Below the pieces are notes generated by a model. It was not told where the DNA came from and did not search any database. It saw nothing but the letters and a program-made list of their open reading frames with translations. The translations under genes and the position numbers were made by a program. Shown piece after piece: positions 5,851 to 8,578 of a stretch of 8,578 nt of DNA (positions are counted from its first letter, which is position 1; each line of letters begins with the position of its first letter). The stretch is from assembly GCA_009469685.1 (NCBI GenBank), contig SSTA01000094.1:1-8578 (forward strand), given 5' to 3'. Origin of the DNA: Azonexaceae bacterium. GTDB taxonomy: Bacteria; Pseudomonadota; Gammaproteobacteria; Burkholderiales; Rhodocyclaceae.

Positions 5851-7464
5851 TTACATCCGGAAAATCCCGAAGCGGGTGTCCCCGATCGGGGCATTGAGCG
5901 CCGCCGATAGACTCAGACCCAGGACCCGCCTCGTATCCGCCGGGTCGATGATGCCGTCGTCCCAGAGCCGGGCGCTGGCGTAATAAGGATGCCCCTGGGT
6001 TTCGTATTGGGCCCGGATCGGGGTCTTGAAGGCCTCTTCCTCTTCCGTGCTCCAGGACTTGCCGGCCGCTTCCAGGCTGTCGCGCTTGACCGCCGCCAGG
6101 ACGCTGGCGGCCTGCTCGCCGCCCATCACCGAGATGCGCGCGTTGGGCCAGGTCCACAGGAAGCGCGGACCGTAGGCGCGGCCCGCCATGGCGTAATTGC
6201 CGGCGCCAAAGGAGCCACCGATGATGACGGTGAATTTGGGCACCGCGGCGGTGGCGACCGCCGTGACCATCTTGGCGCCGTCCCGGGCAATGCCGGCATT
6301 CTCGGCTTTCTTGCCGACCATGAAGCCGGTGATGTTCTGCAGGAAGATCAGCGGAATGTGGCGCTGGGCGCAGAGTTCGACGAAATGCGCGCCTTTGAGG
6401 GCGGATTCGGAAAACAGGATGCCGTTGTTGGCCACGATCCCCACCGGATAGCCGTGGAGGCGTGCGAAACCGCAGACCAGGGTCGTCCCGTAGCGAGCCT
6501 TGAATTCGTCGAAATCCGAGCCATCCACCAGCCGGACGACGATCTCGTGCACGTCGTAGGGTTTGCGGGGATCGGTGGGGATGACGCCATAGATCTCTTC
6601 GCCGGCGTAGCGGGGGGCGACGGGCTCGCGCAGGTCGAGAGCGGGCGACTTGCGCCAGTTGAGGTTGGCGACGATACGGCGGACGATGGCCAGGGCGTGG
6701 GCGTCGTTTTCCGCCAGATGGTCGGCGACGCCGGAAAGCCGGGTATGGACGTCGGCGCCGCCAAGCTCCTCGGCGCTGACGACCTCTCCGGTAGCCGCCT
6801 TCACCAGGGGCGGGCCACCCAGAAAGATGGTGCCCTGGTTCCGGACGATGATCGATTCGTCGCACAGGGCCGGCACATAAGCACCGCCCGCCGTGCATGA
6901 CCCGAGGACGGCGGCGATCTGAGGAATTCCCCGGGCCGACAGGTTGGCCTGGTTGTAGAAAATACGTCCGAAGTGCTCCCGGTCGGGAAAGACCTCGTCC
7001 TGCAGGGGCAGGAAAGCGCCCCCGGAATCCACCAGATAGATGCAGGGCAGGCGATTCTCGAGGGCGATCTCCTGGGCCCGCAGGTGCTTCTTGACGGTCA
7101 GCGGCGTGTACGTGCCGCCTTTCACGGTGGCATCGTTGGCGACGACCATGCACTCGACTCCGGCGACGCGGCCGATACCGGCGACCAGGGCGGCCGACGG
7201 TACCTCGTACTCGCCGCCGTAGAGCCCGTAGGCGGCGAACTGACCGATCTCCAGAAAGGGGGTGCCGGGGTCGAGGAGGGCATCCACCCGCTCCCGGGGC
7301 AGCAGCTTGCCCCGGGCGAGATGCTTCTGGCGAGCCGTTTCCGGGCCACCCAGGGCGATATGGCCGGCTTTTTCCCGCAAATCCGCCAGCAGAGCTGCCA
7401 TGGCCGCAGCGTTGGCCTGGAAATCCGCCGAGCGAGGATCGATCCGCGACTGGAATTCGCCCAT
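5851..7464 (-). CDS. liuB: Methylcrotonyl-CoA carboxylase, carboxyltransferase (beta) subunit
   Basis: A 537-residue carboxyltransferase, the usual length for the MCC beta subunit. It begins with the family-typical [17 protein letters not shown] segment (6-22). The N-terminal crotonase-like half carries [12 protein letters not shown] (188-199), a CoA/oxyanion segment. The C-terminal half carries [10 protein letters not shown] (375-384) and [16 protein letters not shown] (416-431). It ends in [20 protein letters not shown] and FGIFRM, a hallmark of MCC-type subunits. It transfers the carboxyl group from carboxybiotin on LiuD to C4 of 3-methylcrotonyl-CoA, giving 3-methylglutaconyl-CoA, in a cytoplasmic alpha-beta complex. 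Geranyl-CoA carboxylase (AtuC) is the nearest alternative; the HMG-CoA lyase in the same operon favours leucine breakdown. The gene starts 6 bases after the rhodanese stop with only a weak Shine-Dalgarno, and its stop is 2 bases before the PaiB-like start. The partner subunit is separated from it by two genes, a common liu arrangement apart from the PaiB insertion. Confidence 0.96.
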   Translation of the reverse strand: MGEFQSRIDPRSADFQANAAAMAALLADLREKAGHIALGGPETARQKHLARGKLLPRERVDALLDPGTPFLEIGQFAAYGLYGGEYEVPSAALVAGIGRVAGVECMVVANDATVKGGTYTPLTVKKHLRAQEIALENRLPCIYLVDSGGAFLPLQDEVFPDREHFGRIFYNQANLSARGIPQIAAVLGSCTAGGAYVPALCDESIIVRNQGTIFLGGPPLVKAATGEVVSAEELGGADVHTRLSGVADHLAENDAHALAIVRRIVANLNWRKSPALDLREPVAPRYAGEEIYGVIPTDPRKPYDVHEIVVRLVDGSDFDEFKARYGTTLVCGFARLHGYPVGIVANNGILFSESALKGAHFVELCAQRHIPLIFLQNITGFMVGKKAENAGIARDGAKMVTAVATAAVPKFTVIIGGSFGAGNYAMAGRAYGPRFLWTWPNARISVMGGEQAASVLAAVKRDSLEAAGKSWSTEEEEAFKTPIRAQYETQGHPYYASARLWDDGIIDPADTRRVLGLSLSAALNAPIGDTRFGIFRM

Positions 7465-7470
7465 GGCCGC

Positions 7471-7875
7471 TCAGGGTTTGTGGGTGGCCCGTTCGGCCAC
7501 CGGGTGGCCGGCCGCCTTCCAGGCCTTGAAGCCGCCCTCGATCTGGGCGACGGGGGCGAGGCCCATGTCCTGCAGGGCGGCGGTGGCGAGGCTGGATCGC
7601 CAAGCGGACTGGCAGTAGAGGACGAATTCCTTGCCCGACCCGAAAATTTCCTTGTAGTACGGGCTCTCCGGGTCCACCCAGAATTCGAGCATGCCGCGGG
7701 GGGCGTGGAAGGCGCCGGGGATCATGCCCTCCCGCTCCAGTTCCCTGATGTCGCGAATGTCGACGAAGACCGCCTGGCGATCGTCGAACTTGGCCCGTGC
7801 CTCCGCCAGCGAAAGGGTGCGGATGCGCTCGCGGGCTTCGGCGATCAATTGTTGGCAGCCTTTGGTGATGGCCAT
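7471..7875 (-). CDS. Single-domain rhodanese-like protein
   Basis: A 134-residue protein that is essentially one rhodanese domain. Visible marks are the VFVDIRDIRELEREGMIPGAFHAPRG-type segment (first part at about 36-48, then GMIPGAFHAPRG at 50-61), the active-site loop CQSAWRSS with catalytic Cys88, and the closing GGFKAWKAAGHPV (114-126). Rhodaneses carry a persulfide on the loop cysteine and move sulfane sulfur to cyanide, thiols or protein partners; the real acceptor of small stand-alone members is usually unknown. No signal peptide or membrane segment is seen. The start is supported by AGGAGG 5 bases upstream. It lies 13 bases after the HCCA isomerase-like gene and 6 bases before liuB, which places it inside the operon. 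A role in leucine breakdown itself is not evident, and a thiol/CoA-stress or sulfur-housekeeping role is only a guess. Confidence 0.94.
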   Translation of the reverse strand: MAITKGCQQLIAEARERIRTLSLAEARAKFDDRQAVFVDIRDIRELEREGMIPGAFHAPRGMLEFWVDPESPYYKEIFGSGKEFVLYCQSAWRSSLATAALQDMGLAPVAQIEGGFKAWKAAGHPVAERATHKP

Positions 7876-7880
7876 GGAAA

Positions 7881-7886
7881 CCTCCT
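7881..7886 (-). promoter_or_regulatory. Ribosome binding site of the rhodanese gene
   Basis: A perfect AGGAGG on the minus strand, 5 bases before the ATG at 7875. It is the strongest Shine-Dalgarno sequence seen in the window and fixes that start. Confidence 0.8.
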
Positions 7887-7888
7887 GT

Positions 7889-8494
7889 CTAGAAACCGCC
7901 TTCCGCCAGCCAGCGTTCGAGCTGGGGCAAGCGGTCGGCGCCGAAAAACATTTCGCCGTCGACGACCACGGTGGGCGAACCGAATACCCCCGCCGCCATG
8001 GCAGTCTCGACTTCGGCCTTCAGGCGCTCCTTCAACTCCGGACCGCCCAGGGCGGCCGCCAGGGCTTGGCGATCGACGCCCAGGCCGGCGGCGATGTCGA
8101 GGACGGTATCCGGCCCGGAAATGTCGCGGTCGTCGACGAACAGCGCCCTGTACGTCGCGTGGGCGAAAGCCCGCGCCTGCGCGCAGTCCTGCTCATGGAG
8201 CCAGAGATAGGCCCGGGCGGCTTGCTGGGTCGGCAAGGGGAACTTGCTCGGAAAGCGGAAGGGGATGCCGAGGAAACGGGCGGAACGGGCGAAGTCGTGC
8301 TTGTAGTAGGCGGCCTTGGGGGGCGCCTGCAGGGTCAGGGGGGCACTGCCCGTGGATTGGAAAATGATGCCCAGCAGGATAGGCCGCCAGCGCACCTTGC
8401 GCCCGTAGCGGGCCGCGAGATCGTCGATCTTCTCGCTCATGAGGTAGCCATAGGGGCTGGAGAAGTCGAAGTAGAAGGTGATGGGGTCGGCCAT
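7889..8494 (-). CDS. 2-hydroxychromene-2-carboxylate isomerase-like protein (DsbA-fold, kappa-GST type)
   Basis: A 201-residue protein with the HCCA isomerase / kappa-class glutathione transferase layout. It has an N-terminal thioredoxin strand and the FDFSSPYGY motif (residues 9-17), where serine replaces the CxxC of true DsbA. A helical insert follows (about 55-165), and then the C-terminal GSPTVVVDG block (172-180) carrying the cis-proline, followed by FFGADRLP. The characterised members isomerise hydroxychromene carboxylate to an arylpyruvate in naphthalene breakdown using glutathione; many homologues in acyl-CoA operons have no known substrate. No signal peptide is visible, so it should be cytoplasmic. 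The ATG at 8494 is chosen over a longer reading to 8560 because AAGGAG sits 6 bases upstream and the extension would run into the thiolase gene. A 13-base gap with a strong ribosome site separates it from the rhodanese gene. Family call is firm; the reaction here is unknown. Confidence 0.92.
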   Translation of the reverse strand: MADPITFYFDFSSPYGYLMSEKIDDLAARYGRKVRWRPILLGIIFQSTGSAPLTLQAPPKAAYYKHDFARSARFLGIPFRFPSKFPLPTQQAARAYLWLHEQDCAQARAFAHATYRALFVDDRDISGPDTVLDIAAGLGVDRQALAAALGGPELKERLKAEVETAMAAGVFGSPTVVVDGEMFFGADRLPQLERWLAEGGF

Positions 8495-8500
8495 GGAGGT

Positions 8501-8506
8501 CTCCTT
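8501..8506 (-). promoter_or_regulatory. Ribosome binding site of the HCCA isomerase-like gene
   Basis: AAGGAG on the minus strand, 6 bases before the ATG at 8494. It decides the start against the longer upstream-extended frame. Confidence 0.75.
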
Positions 8507-8511
8507 CGGAA

Positions 8512-8578
8512 TTAAAGCATCTCGAGCGCGAGAGCGGTGGCCTCGCCACCGCCGATGCATAGGGCGGCGACGCCGCGC
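8512..8578 (-). CDS. Thiolase (acetyl-CoA C-acyltransferase), C-terminal end only
   Basis: Only the last 21 codons and a TAA stop lie in the window; the rest is beyond the right edge. The visible residues include GVAALCIGGGEATALALE, which is the closing block of the thiolase family. The Cys in LCIGGG corresponds to the C-terminal catalytic cysteine (Cys378 in the Zoogloea enzyme) that acts as acid/base in the Claisen condensation or thiolysis. Family knowledge says such enzymes interconvert acetoacetyl-CoA (or longer 3-ketoacyl-CoA) with acetyl-CoA. Its place upstream of the leucine genes suggests it handles acetoacetyl-CoA derived from HMG-CoA cleavage, but chain-length specificity cannot be read from this fragment. 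It is followed after 17 bases by the next gene, whose Shine-Dalgarno sequence fills the gap, so the two are probably cotranscribed. Confidence 0.9.
   Translation of the reverse strand, partial: RGVAALCIGGGEATALALEML

Noticed and set aside
3185..5983. A plus-strand open frame of more than 900 codons opposite liuD, liuC and the PaiB-like gene
   Set aside because: It is antisense to three genes with clear family motifs. Its product has no recognisable domain. Long stop-free antisense frames are a usual effect of GC-rich third codon positions.
5849..7603. Upstream extension of the PaiB-like frame through liuB
   Set aside because: The extension is the shadow of liuB in another frame, rich in Arg/Gly/Pro. 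The PaiB family begins at MYLPAHF, at 5848.
7876..7900. Direct repeat GGTTTC flanking the end of the HCCA isomerase-like gene
   Set aside because: A 6-base repeat with one copy overlapping the gene end and the other the spacer after AGGAGG; no sign of a regulatory or insertion function.
6973..8367. Plus-strand open frame opposite liuB, the rhodanese and the HCCA isomerase-like gene
   Set aside because: No motif is seen in its product, while the minus-strand genes here have intact active-site motifs and ribosome sites.

Overview
The window is a single gene strip read entirely on the minus strand, so transcription runs from the high coordinates to the low. It is high in G+C, with little space between genes. 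The best-supported content is most of the leucine/isovalerate (liu) catabolic pathway: both subunits of methylcrotonyl-CoA carboxylase, 3-methylglutaconyl-CoA hydratase and HMG-CoA lyase, followed by a tail of small uncharacterised genes. Protein style, composition and this gene mix suggest a proteobacterium, most likely a betaproteobacterium of the Rhodocyclales type (Azoarcus/Thauera-like). That placement is inferred from familiarity, not from a search.

Layout in transcription order: (1) the last codons of a thiolase (8512-8578, cut by the window edge); (2) a DsbA-fold / 2-hydroxychromene-2-carboxylate isomerase-like protein (7889-8494); (3) a single-domain rhodanese (7471-7875); (4) the carboxyltransferase (beta) subunit of methylcrotonyl-CoA carboxylase, LiuB (5851-7464); (5) a PaiB-family FMN-binding protein (5231-5848); (6) the LiuC hydratase (4403-5194); (7) a 120-base gap with GC-rich hairpins and a small bridging open frame; (8) the biotin carboxylase/biotin carrier (alpha) subunit, LiuD (2282-4282); (9) HMG-CoA lyase, LiuE (1380-2285); (10) a 326-residue protein of unknown family (400-1380); (11) a DUF1289 protein (197-400); (12) a second small DUF1289-like Cys4 protein (18-200).

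How the genes work together: LiuD and LiuB carboxylate 3-methylcrotonyl-CoA to 3-methylglutaconyl-CoA, LiuC hydrates it to HMG-CoA, and LiuE cleaves that to acetyl-CoA and acetoacetate. A thiolase just upstream could handle the acetoacetyl-CoA/acetyl-CoA end. Isovaleryl-CoA dehydrogenase and any LiuR-type regulator are not in the window. Four successive junctions at the 3' end overlap by 1 or 4 bases (ATGA or TGATG), so the unknown 326-residue protein and the two Cys-rich mini-proteins are very probably translated together with the pathway enzymes.

I see no mobile element, tRNA, rRNA, CRISPR array, clear promoter or terminator. I do not find a convincing undescribed system. The points most worth following are the unknown 326-residue protein with its tandem DUF1289 partners, the PaiB, rhodanese and HCCA-isomerase-like accessory genes interleaved with the enzymes, and the structured liuC-liuD gap.
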